Position numbers and translations under genes: made by a program. From contig JASANG010003480.1 in assembly GCA_030248215.1 (NCBI GenBank), positions 1 through 64,000 of the forward strand: a stretch of 64,000 nt of DNA, read 5' to 3'. The stretch is from Enoplolaimus lenunculus. Lineage: Eukaryota; Nematoda; Enoplea; Enoplida; Thoracostomopsidae. The notes under the pieces were generated by a model, which saw nothing but the letters and a program-made list of their open reading frames with translations, was not told the origin of the DNA and ran no database searches. Shown here piece by piece: positions 54,901-62,500 of the stretch (position 1 is the stretch's first letter; the number at the start of each line of letters is the position of its first letter).

Positions 54901-57085
54901 AATTATGCGTGTTCTTAAGCCCACGCCTAAGCCTAAGCGTTGCAAAAATGTGTTCCTAAGCCTAAGCCTAAGCCTAAGCGAAAAATTGTAATCTGGAATC
55001 TAAACATACTCTTTTATAGATCCTCCAGAAACCTGGACGCCCCTTAAAGTAACATGGGCCGGCTTACGTATAAGTGATCATTCTTACGTAGAAGTTAGGT
55101 TTAGGCTTAGGAATATGCTCGTACATTGTAAACTGCAGTGAGTTGTCTTTAACTCAGAATGAGTTGAATCCACTCACAAGCGTGAGCTCTGAATGACATC
55201 TTTGAGAACTTAGAATTCTGAATTGATTGAACTCATTATGATTAATTAATCATCTCACCCAGAAGTAAATCAGCTCAAAGCGAGTTGATGTTTTCTGTTT
55301 TATTAACTCAGAAAATTAACCAGAAATGGTTAATTCGATCTCGGAGCTGATTAATCAACACATCGGAATTTACAGAGTACTACTGTACCGGCACTGTTCT
55401 ATACATTGGCTTGTATTTGTAAGGTGTATATTTACCCTGTCCCATCGAGCTCCAGTAATCGGTATCATATACGGTGTATTTCGGTCAGGTTCGGTGTGTT
55501 TGTATTTCCTGATTTCGGATCCGGATAAATGTCCAACGAAAACCATACTGAATCCACGCGCTTCGGCGTCTGTGACGTATTTCTTCTTGTCTTCGGTAAA
55601 TTTCCTTTTGAAAATTAATACAGTACAAAATTTTATATTCATATTTAATTTTCGAATTTTAAATTCGCTGATTTTACAATCTACAGACGCTACAAATTTG
55701 TGAGTTGAATAATTAACTCAGAATGAGTTGAATGCAGACAGAAATCTGAGTTCTAAATAAGGAAAATATTTAAGTTGATTCAACTCATTCTGTGTTAACT
55801 AATCAACTCTCTCGGAGTCGATTCAACCCAGAATGACAATCAACTTCACTGAGACTGAGTTAATGTTTACGGTTATTAACTCAGAAATAACAGTAAATGT
55901 ATAGAACAGGATCATAAAAGTAGTAAAGGCATATTGTTAAGCTCAAGCGTAAGTGTAAGCCTATGTCCAAAAATCTAAGCAAAAATTAGTATCTAGCTTA
56001 AGCTGAATCTGTTGCAGTTCTACTAAAATGGTCCGCCCCTGATCTATCCATGTGCTGAAATATGTAACATACTATCTATGAGTTAATTAATCACTCATTG
56101 GAATTTACAGTTGGAAGACAAACCGTTTCACGGCAGTTTAGTACATAAATCTAAAATAGGTTAGGTAGCCCATGGAAGGGCAAAGGCGCTAAAAGTTCAG
56201 TTCAAATTCGAATTAAAATGTGGTTTGAATGTACTCAATATTTGTAATTGTTCGATTCAAACTAATATTAACCCTTTCACTCATACAGTATACTATGAGC
56301 AACTAAATAAAATAATGTACGAGCAATACACACACTGTGAGCAGTGTTTAACATTTATAACATATATGCGCAGTGCAAAATCTCCGCAAGACGTGAGAGC
56401 ATACTCGGGCCCGAGCGTCAAGCTCCTATAGCTCAGTGGTCATCGTAAACCCCTCCCACCCGTGAGACTGGGTATCGAATCTTACCATGAAATTACATCT
56501 CGTATGAACTAAAAAATATTCATGTGAGAAAGGGTTAATGAAAAAATTCTTACTTTCTATCTTTAAATATTGTCATTTTTAACTAATCTCACAACAATAG
56601 GCCAGCATTTTCTCGTACTTTGGCTCATGTAAAGATCACGGGCGGAACGCTTTTCCGTGTGACTGTAACTCAATACGCTTTAACTTTAGACTATTGTTTT
56701 TGCTTCGGCTTAGATATGAGCGTATTGGCTTACGAGTAGGCTTAGAAATATGCTTACACTACTGTTACGACCGTAGTCTATACATTGACCCGTACTTCCA
56801 CTGATAATTTGTCACCGGATACAGGTCGATAAAAAACGATTTGACCGCCGTTCTGTACGAAGGAGCTTCGCCGTTGCGGCCTTCATAATCGTCGATCCCC
56901 ATTTGAAATTCGCCGCCTTTCACTGCAACATACTGCCCGAATCGGTCCCATTCTTCATTACCGTGTGAATTATTAAATACATTATTTTTTACTCCAGCAA
57001 CAGTATTTCGAACGCATACATTTAATCCCAAAATCCAAACTTGTAACACAAATAAACGTAATATCCGACCGCTTGAACGAAACAT
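44066..57085 (-). CDS. SUMF2: SUMF2-like formylglycine-generating-enzyme paralogue, 7 exons, 345 aa
   Basis: This belongs to the SUMF family of ER-lumen proteins that includes the sulfatase activator FGE. Exons in coding order are 57085-56796, 55604-55436, 53849-53699, 48581-48526, 47245-47161, 45795-45639 and 44195-44066. All introns are GT-AG and all phases agree. A signal peptide is likely (hydrophobic residues about 9-25). Family motifs include KGGEFQMG (about 56-63), [13 protein letters not shown] (81-93), [50 protein letters not shown] and [10 protein letters not shown]. The positions of the two FGE redox cysteines (GGSYxCxxxxC) hold D288 and H293. It should therefore not convert sulfatase cysteine to formylglycine, as in vertebrate SUMF2, which is known to bind SUMF1. 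Usually invariant tryptophans are also replaced (HVSKQDA for HVSWNDA). Orthology to SUMF2 rather than to another inactive copy is inferred. Confidence 0.9.
44205..44411 (+). mobile_element. A-family MITE beside the SUMF2-like exon 7 acceptor
   Basis: The left end 'cctcatgttacttttagggc' begins about 8 bp from the acceptor AG, the right end is 'cataacattggcc'. No target duplication is evident, so this copy is older. Confidence 0.75.
44853..45064 (+). mobile_element. B-family hAT-like MITE
   Basis: Begins ggccatgtaaagatcagggg and ends 'tgttctttacattggcc'. Two TTAGGC-type runs inside. Confidence 0.8.
45057..45555. repeat. 167-bp tandem repeat, 3 copies
   Basis: Units start 'cattggcctttatgtttata' at 45057, 45224 and 45391. 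Each fuses the last bases of a B element to F-like text ('aaaagtttcaacc-cgctt'). Confidence 0.9.
45639..45795 (-). CDS. SUMF2: SUMF2-like exon 6 (GNVWEWT, GGSY without cysteines)
   Basis: The acceptor tatacgcag is used and the donor is gtaggt; phase 1 in, phase 2 out. It encodes [12 protein letters not shown], then [20 protein letters not shown]. The active-site cysteines that follow GGSY in FGE are absent. Confidence 0.88.
45963..45998. repeat. Poly-C tract of about 34 bases
   Basis: An uninterrupted C run in SUMF2-like intron 5. Its exact length is unlikely to be reliable. Confidence 0.85.
46328..46529. mobile_element. C-family palindromic element
   Basis: Arms 'caattgactctttccgaaat' and its complement, with 'tacacaaactgagtcaaat'. 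Confidence 0.8.
46814..46988 (+). mobile_element. B-family hAT-like MITE with target duplication
   Basis: Flanks GAAATTTT (46806-46813) and GAAATTTA (46989-46996) match at 7 of 8. The left part is altered but starts ggcccatgta. Confidence 0.75.
47161..47245 (-). CDS. SUMF2: SUMF2-like exon 5
   Basis: The acceptor tattttacag is used and the donor is gtaagt. It encodes [20 protein letters not shown] followed by AFPPQNKFG, the DGF-G-SPV-AFP block of the family. It enters in phase 0 and leaves in phase 1. Confidence 0.88.
47319..47578. mobile_element. D-family palindromic element, about 75 bp from SUMF2-like exon 5
   Basis: Begins acactgtaaattccaatgag and ends 'ggaatttacagtgt'. Confidence 0.85.
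47579..48525. other. SUMF2-like intron 4 sequence, nothing recognised
   Basis: AT-rich; no repeat family or exon seen between the D element and exon 4. Confidence 0.45.
48526..48581 (-). CDS. SUMF2: SUMF2-like exon 4 (56 nt)
   Basis: This small exon runs from acceptor tttatag to donor gtaaca. It encodes [18 protein letters not shown], matching QVYPWGNWFQPNRTNLWQ of SUMF2. It enters in phase 1 and leaves in phase 0. Confidence 0.85.
48598..48972. mobile_element. M-family 'ccggagg' element, copy 2
   Basis: Ends 'agcaggatgcaaccggagg' and the complement of 'cctccggtcgcaccctgct' are near-perfect inverted repeats. It starts about 17 bp from SUMF2-like exon 4. Confidence 0.8.
48973..50010. other. 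SUMF2-like intron 3 sequence with 'atcatatgat' palindromes
   Basis: GAATATCATATGATATTC is a perfect palindrome near 49374-49393. Related 'atatcatatgat' strings occur near 49100 and 49345. No exon recognised. Confidence 0.45.
50014..51475. repeat. 18-bp minisatellite, about 80 copies, SUMF2-like intron 3
   Basis: Unit 'acggttggtttcacccca' with variants (ttttgcc, acagtcgg). Because 18 is a multiple of 3 and the unit has no stop, long frames open on both strands (VGVKPT, SPQRLV, HPNGWF repeats). These are not taken as genes. Confidence 0.95.
51511..52410. mobile_element. 900-bp DNA transposon with 177-bp inverted ends
   Basis: Left arm 51511-51687 and right arm 52234-52410 are inverted copies with two visible mismatches. 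CTAG lies at each outer edge and could be a target site or part of the arms. The 546-bp interior has no significant open frame. High arm identity suggests recent activity. Superfamily not determined. Confidence 0.88.
52430..52598 (+). mobile_element. B/A-type MITE, degenerate
   Basis: 'gggcttaggcttaggctta' and 'gcttatacactgttacggcc' survive; ends are eroded. Confidence 0.5.
52660..53203. mobile_element. Two O repeats flanking a C element
   Basis: O copies at 52660-52813 and 53030-53203 end 'atttgagaatacgggcc' and 'atttgagaatatgggcc'. The C element (52825-53024) sits between them with ends acactgtaaaaaatg and 'attttgtacagtgt'. Confidence 0.7.
53699..53849 (-). CDS. SUMF2: SUMF2-like exon 3 ([14 protein letters not shown] core)
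   Basis: The acceptor attgcag is used and the donor is gtaaac; phase 0 in, phase 1 out. It encodes the most conserved family block, [18 protein letters not shown]. The usual SWNDA is SKQDA and the usual W after AYC is replaced by YI. Confidence 0.9.
54870..55060 (-). mobile_element. A-family hAT-like MITE inside a B element, perfect target duplication
   Basis: GGCTTACG occurs at 54862-54869 and 55061-55068. Ends ggccaatattacattaaggg and 'cccttaaagtaacatgggcc'. Confidence 0.92.
55123..55378. mobile_element. D-family element inside a B element
   Basis: Begins 'acattgtaaactgcagtgag', ends 'atcggaatttacagagta'. The B text resumes directly after it. Confidence 0.8.
55436..55604 (-). CDS. SUMF2: SUMF2-like exon 2
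   Basis: It runs from acceptor tttcaaaag to donor gtaaat. It encodes [19 protein letters not shown] and ends in ITGARWDR, aligning with the DFVREKKYRTEAEMFGWS region of SUMF2. It enters in phase 2 and leaves in phase 0. A B element ends about 24 nt beyond its donor. Confidence 0.87.
55697..56112. mobile_element. D-family element interrupted by a B element
   Basis: D text runs 55697-55894, stops at 'aataacagtaaa', and resumes at about 56080 with 'gagttaattaatcactcatt' and 'ggaatttacagt'. Confidence 0.75.
55896..56055 (-). mobile_element. B-family MITE inside a D element
   Basis: Begins 'tatagaacaggatcataaaa', ends 'gcccctgatctatccatgtg'. Internal TTAGGC-type repeats are weak. Confidence 0.75.
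56268..56538. mobile_element. H-family TTAA-flanked element with tRNA-like core
   Basis: TTAA then CCCTTTCACTCAT at the left, ATGTGAGAAAGGG then TTAA at the right. The core has box A-like 'tagctcagtggt' and box B-like 'ggtatcgaatc'. The interior is nearly identical to the copy at 29412. Confidence 0.82.
56622..56790 (+). mobile_element. B-family MITE inserted at the SUMF2-like exon 1 donor
   Basis: Ends ggctcatgtaaagatcacgg and 'tagtctatacattgacc'. Flanks CGTACTTT (56614-56621) and CGTACTTC (56791-56798) match at 7 of 8. The right flank covers the splice donor and the last three bases of exon 1. Confidence 0.85.
56796..57085 (-). CDS. SUMF2: SUMF2-like exon 1 (signal peptide, start of SUMF domain)
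   Basis: The ATG at 57085 gives a hydrophobic leader. A TTG 18 nt upstream is in frame but is not a likely start. The exon ends TGG AA before the donor gtacgg, phase 2. A B-family MITE begins 5 nt into the intron. Confidence 0.88.
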
Positions 57086-57299
57086 TGTTGAATTTCGTCG
57101 CAAATATAGCTTAGAATATTCAAAATCATTACTATTAATGTTTATAATTTACAGGATAGGAGAAATTGTGTACAAGCCAAGTGGTCTTACGCCGTTTTCG
57201 GCTTGTGTTCGTTTTTAGTCGTGGCAGCAAATTTTAATTGCCCTTGCGGCTGGTGCGACAGCTAATCCTTTGAAACAATCATTATTTTGTAACGAAATG

Positions 57300-57555
57300 C
57301 GTCCATGTATAGAACGGGGCCGGAAAAGTAGTATAAGCCTATTTCTAAGCCTAAGCCTAAGCATATTCCTAAGCCTAAGCCTAAGCATATTCCTAAGCCT
57401 AAGCCTAAGCTTAAGCCTAAGCGTATGGATGAGCCTATTCCTAAGCCTAAGCCTAAGCCTAAGCCTAAGCCTAAGCAAAAAATTAGTCTAAAGTTTAAAC
57501 TGACTCTATTACAGCCCCTCCGGAAAACGATCCTGCCCTGTTCTGTACATGGGCC
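57300..57555 (-). mobile_element. B-family MITE 215 bp upstream of SUMF2-like
   Basis: Flanks ACGAAATG (57292-57299) and GCGAAATG (57556-57563) match at 7 of 8. Four runs of 'aagcctaagcc' repeats. It lies in the probable promoter region of SUMF2-like. Confidence 0.85.
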
Positions 57556-58205
57556 GCGAAATGTATACCTGAATTGAATTGCAAACGTATAAAGTTTGCA
57601 GAAAGCATAAAAATAAAAGCTCTGTTTCAAGTTTGAAGCTATGCAGCGACACGGGAACGATTTTTTTCTAGGGGTATCAACGAGGAGGTCATCACCTGAC
57701 CCCGAAAACGGGAGCGACATCAAAATTCGATAATGCACCGTTCACTATAATTTTGTCAACGGTGCCAAATAAATCTGTTATGGACCACGGCTATCACGAG
57801 GTCATTTTGAAAATAAGTTTGTCGACACGTGTTGTAGCCATTTGAGAATATAGACCCTTTTAATTGTTATTATAGTATTTTTTAATACAAATTGATTAAC
57901 AATTAAGTATAAATTCGTTTGATACAAATTACATTAAATGACGTAATCTTTCTGCTCGAACCATATTTTAAATTTGTACCAGAAAGTTCTTCCTGAGCCT
58001 AGTAAAAAATTAGCGCTGCCTTTTTTGAACTAAAATCCTTGAACAGAGATTGATTTGCTTTTTTACATGAAATTTCGCAAAAATGTGCTATTTTTGACTG
58101 AATAATGATTTCGAATTTTAATAAGAAAAACAGCGGTAATATATTAAACACAAACAAAGGCAAACAAATACGAGTTGAGTGGCTCTCGTGCACTTTCTTT
58201 GACAT

Positions 58206-58476
58206 TTAACCCCTTTTCACATAGAGTTGACTGTGGCCAACTCAGAGCAGTGTATATACGTTAAATAATATATATCGCACAGTGTTTAACAATTGCAACA
58301 CGTATATATAGTACTAAATCACCACAAGACGTGAGAGCCCTCTCGGGCTCGAGCGTCAAGCTCCTATAGCTGAGTGGTGATGGTAAACGCCTCCCACTCC
58401 AGTCACTGGAGTTCGATTCCTAGCATAAAAGTAGGTCTCAGGTAAAATAGAAAATATTCATGTGAGAAAGGGTTAA
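58206..58476. mobile_element. H-family TTAA-flanked element with tRNA-like core
   Basis: TTAA + CCCCTTTTCACAT and ATGTGAGAAAGGG + TTAA. The core 'tagctgagtggt' (box A) and 'agttcgattcc' (box B) are spaced as in a tRNA gene, but acceptor and D stems do not pair. Confidence 0.8.
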
Positions 58477-58550
58477 AGTTAAAGCTATGATTATACTTTA
58501 AGTTCAGACAAAGGCAAAGCGTTAGCCTATTGTTCAAGCATATCCCTAGC

Positions 58551-58810
58551 TTTAAATGTCGGGAAAGTGTACAAGAACCAAGTCGATCTCAACTATTATT
58601 TGTTTGTAAGAGTTGAGTTCGACTTGGCTCGTGCATTTTCTTCGGCATTTACTGTTAAGGCTATGCTTATATTTAATACACTTTTCTTCAAGTATAGCCT
58701 TAGCTTTAAATGTGGGGGGCGTGTACAATATCCAAGTTGATCTCACCTATTACTTGTTTGTAAGCGTTGAAGTAGGCTTGGATCTTTTGCACGTTCTTCC
58801 ACATTTAAAG
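58551..58810. repeat. Tandem palindromic repeat, 2 units
   Basis: Units near 58551-58660 and 58695-58808 each start 'tttaaatgt-gg' and end 'cacgttcttccacattta' type text, so each is an inverted repeat around 'cttgtttgtaag'. Related text lies at about 61900-62010. Confidence 0.55.
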
Positions 58811-59035
58811 TTAAAGACTATGCTTATATGTTAAGCTTAGATTTATGTAAAGGCTTAGGCTTATGTTCAAGCAATGATAAGCCTTTATCCTAAGTCTAAA
58901 GCTAAGCCTAAATGTCGGAGATTCATAAACTTTTCGGCCAATGTTACTTTTAATAATATATAAGTCAAAGCCATATTTTTCATCATTTTCCAATAACTTT
59001 TACGTTGACGACATAGTCAACCCCATCAATAATGC

Positions 59036-59452
59036 GGCCAATGTTACTTTAAGGGGCGTAACAGTAGATTAAGCGTATTCCTAAGCCTAAGCCTAAGCGT
59101 ACCAAAAATGTGTTCCTAAGCCTAAGCCTAAGCGTACCAAAAATGTGTTCCTAAGCCTAAGCCTAAGCCTAAGCCTACCAAAAATGTACCAAAAATGTGT
59201 TCCTAAGCCTAAGCCTAAGCGTACCAAAAATGTGTTCCTAAGCCTAAGCCTAAGCCTAAGCGTACCAAAAATGTGTTCCTATGCCTAAGCCTAAGCCTAA
59301 GCGTACCAAAAATGTGTTCCTAAGCCTAAGCCTAAGCGTACCAAAAATGTGTTCCTAAGCCTAAGCCTAAGCAAAAATTGTAATCTAGCATCTAAGCCCA
59401 CTGTTTTATAGACCCACAACAAACCTTTACGGCCCTTAAAGTAACATGAGCC
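59036..59452 (-). mobile_element. A-family MITE with internal tandem expansion, next to the IFT56 stop
   Basis: Ends ggccaatgttactttaaggg and 'gcccttaaagtaacatgagcc'. Inside, the block 'gtaccaaaaatgtgttcct' plus 'aagcctaagcc' is repeated about 8 times, against one equivalent block in other A copies. The element lies where the IFT56 3' UTR should be. Confidence 0.88.
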
Positions 59453-59458
59453 AACTTT

Positions 59459-59570
59459 TCAAACGTATATTTTATTGTCTTTCGCCCATTTTCGCATCAC
59501 GTGGCTTATTTGTTTCGACTGAGGGTGTGCTGATGTATCGAAAATTTGAATTAAATCACGAATGCTTTCG
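59459..59570 (-). CDS. IFT56: IFT56 last exon
   Basis: The acceptor gcctttcag is used. It encodes [20 protein letters not shown], then the terminal [14 protein letters not shown] and the stop TGA (59461-59459). An A-family MITE begins 6 nt after the stop. Confidence 0.9.
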
Positions 59571-62500
59571 CTGAAAGGCACAAACGTACCAAACCAATCG
59601 CAGTTGAACTACATGTATAGATCGAAGCTCGGATATGCTTACTTTTCAATCAGTTTGACTTATATTTGAATAATTTGAAGATTAATTGGGTGCAAAATGT
59701 TTTAAAATGTGGTATAGGCAGTATAAATTTGTTAGTTGCGGTTAAATAATGTTAAATATATTGCCAGTTCTGTCTAGGACCATGGCGCGTATTCTCAAAT
59801 CTGTGCAGCACCTACTACCATGTTGGTAATAGGCCTTGAATCATTCAAATCACTGAACGAAGATCTTAGAGATTTATCACAACGGTCTGATTAGATTTAC
59901 ACTATTTCTGTGCAAAATTTGAGATTTGCAATCGCAACAGTTCGTGAGGCTGAAAACCTATTATTAACTGGTGATAGAAACTATACACATTTGAGAATAT
60001 GGGTTCATATATAATAATTTAGCACCAAACTGAACTACAAACTACGAAAATGGGTTATAGTTTCCGCACATCAGTCGTTTGCTTAAAACTTCAGCTAATT
60101 GTAAAACGGTTGCGTGTACTGTAGTGACCCGAATAAGAGTGAGGTGACTGATATTTATTTTGCCTCTCCAAACAATAATCCCTCGATATTAGATTCCGGA
60201 TTGGTATTTATTTTGCAATCCGGCTCTGATCCGTTTGGTCGTACACCTAGAACGCATGCCGGCCATTTTTATGGTTGCCCTTGGTCGCCGCCTTTTTCCC
60301 TCGCAGTTGATCCCTTCTGGTAAAGGCTTACGAGGGCTCTTTTCCAGCAATGATCATTTGAAATACTCCGGCTGCTGCGCCTCGCTTTCCGTCCCAGTAT
60401 TCTGGATTTGCGTCCATTTTTTCAAGAACATCAAACGCTTTCACGGCATAGTAAAATTGGCCCGTCTGAAAAAACCAAAAACAAGAATTATACTTAAAAC
60501 TTTGTGAATTAGTAGTATGTTTTCGGCATTTATTTCTTTTCTTTCCTATATTACTTACACGCTCTCTAAATACTAAAATTATAGCTTAACTAAACTTGAA
60601 TATTAGTTTCAATTAAACGTGAATCGCTGGACTGACTGACTAAACTAAAATTGTTCTTAAACTAACATATTTGTATGATTAACACGAGTTTAACTTAAGC
60701 TTATTTTTGGTTTAAGTAACAAATGCATCCCTGAAATTACGCGGGATTGAAGTGTAGCTTAAACTAAAAATATGTAAGATTTTAAATAAGTTTAAGCGTA
60801 AACTTTCCGCGTTCGTTAATCTAGAAAGTTAGTTGTTTAATGCTGCTGAATTAGCTTACGAATAGTTTACGATTTTAGAGAGTACACGTTGTTTTTTCTT
60901 AAAATCTGACTGACATTTTTACGAATGTTACTAATTGGTCAAAAGTTACATGATCCAACGATAGCTTGGTGCAGTACACATTCAAGAATATGAAAAATAG
61001 TTGAACATTCTAGTTTAGTAACTTAGAAAAATTAAACAGAAATTCCTCTGACGGAAAAATTACTCCCACATCACAAGTTTCACGCAACATTCAGACATGC
61101 AGTTTGGTCAACGAATCTACGACAATTCGTCGCCCGACAACTTGTCGCCCAATAGTGTCCGAAAGCCTATGAATAAATCAAAGTATAGACCTAAGCATAA
61201 ACCTAAGCCTAAGCATAACGATGGGCGACGAATCGCTGAGCCGATGATATTTCGGATACAAGTGGTCGGTCGACAAGATGTCGGCGACGACTTGTCGTGA
61301 AACATCGCTCAACATGCCTGGTGGCAGTAAAAACGTTTCGGGAGGTGCATGGAAAGATTTTGAGATGACATACAAGCGAGGTTGAAACTTTTCTAGGGGG
61401 GAGAAGAATTGTTCTATAGGGGGCTGCGGTTTCCTGGCTATCTTTTGGGCTGGACAGTAAACATTCTGGGTTTGAAACAACTATTGAACAAACATTTAAT
61501 TAGCTATTGAAATACGTAAAAAGCCGCGTAGTTTTAACGTACACCTTACCAATTCCAACAGGCATGCAACCAGAGGTGACCAAGAGGTTCAGCCCCCATC
61601 CCGCTGGAAGCATTTTGCCTGTCCCCATAAGAAATTTTCAACCTTGTTTGTAAGTCATACAAAACCCCTTGAATGCGTCTTTTCAAAACCATTTAGCCCC
61701 ATAGCAAAATGAGCTGGCTACGGGTTTGAATAGCTAAGTAACCTATTGCAGTTATTCCAATACTCACCCGGTAACAATCGTTTGCAATCATTTGCAGCAG
61801 CGCAAAGCTTTCTGCTGAAGTTTCCATCTTCATAAACAGTTCCCAAGCGAAGCGTGACTTCCTATTCATCACATCTTGAACAAAAAATACCAATTTTGGC
61901 TTTTCCTTGGCATTTAAGATTTAAGCTCAAGCATAGGCTTAGCCAAAGAGACAGGCTAGTAAACCCTTTCCGTAATTTAAATTTAAGAATTGCGTAAATG
62001 TGGGAGAAAGTGTACAATATCGGTAATCTATATATTAAAGCTAAAACACCACTTATACGCATTTTTGGCAGCGTTCCAACAAGTTTTTATTTACCTTACG
62101 CCTGCAAAGTAAGACTGTATGCATTGAGAATACCTATCGTTTCTGATGTGTTTTATATATCTGCAAAGCACTACAGCTTTTCAAAGAGCAGTTTTTTTAA
62201 TTTAGGCAAGGCTGTTGAAACTTTAGTCCATTTGCACAGGTGCGCGACTACGTTTACTAGTTTTATTTATTCTCGAAACATGACACTTAAACAAGAAAAA
62301 TAACTCATAAAATCAACATATTATGCTCGTCAGTGAAGCAGGTATCCGGCAGGGTGAAACCGGATATCCGTTTCCATTTCCGGTCAAAATCGTTGTCCGT
62401 TCCCGTTTTTGTTATCGTTATAAAAACAACCGAAATTCTGCTATTTTTAGGTTCAAAATCAGTTATAACTCACGTATGTATGTGGCAATTTGTATTACAG

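Larger units (their letters stand above)
54789..55411 (+). mobile_element. B-family MITE carrying nested A and D elements
   Basis: The B segments are 54789-54869, 55061-55122 and 55379-55411, ending 'gttctatacattggc'. The A insertion has its own target duplication. The composite fills SUMF2-like intron 2 up to about 24 nt from the exon 2 donor. Confidence 0.8.

Noticed and set aside
57215-57738. Open frames rich in Leu-Arg, Ser-Leu or Gly-Leu
   Set aside because: They are translations of the TTAGGC-type hexamer run in a B MITE.
58360-58425. Functional tRNA gene
   Set aside because: Box A and B motifs are present but acceptor, D and T stems do not pair, and the sequence is repeated inside H elements.
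59066-59380. Interstitial telomere or chromosome-fusion scar
   Set aside because: The hexamer blocks lie between the inverted ends of an A-family MITE and alternate with 'gtaccaaaaatgtgtt', so they are transposon cargo.
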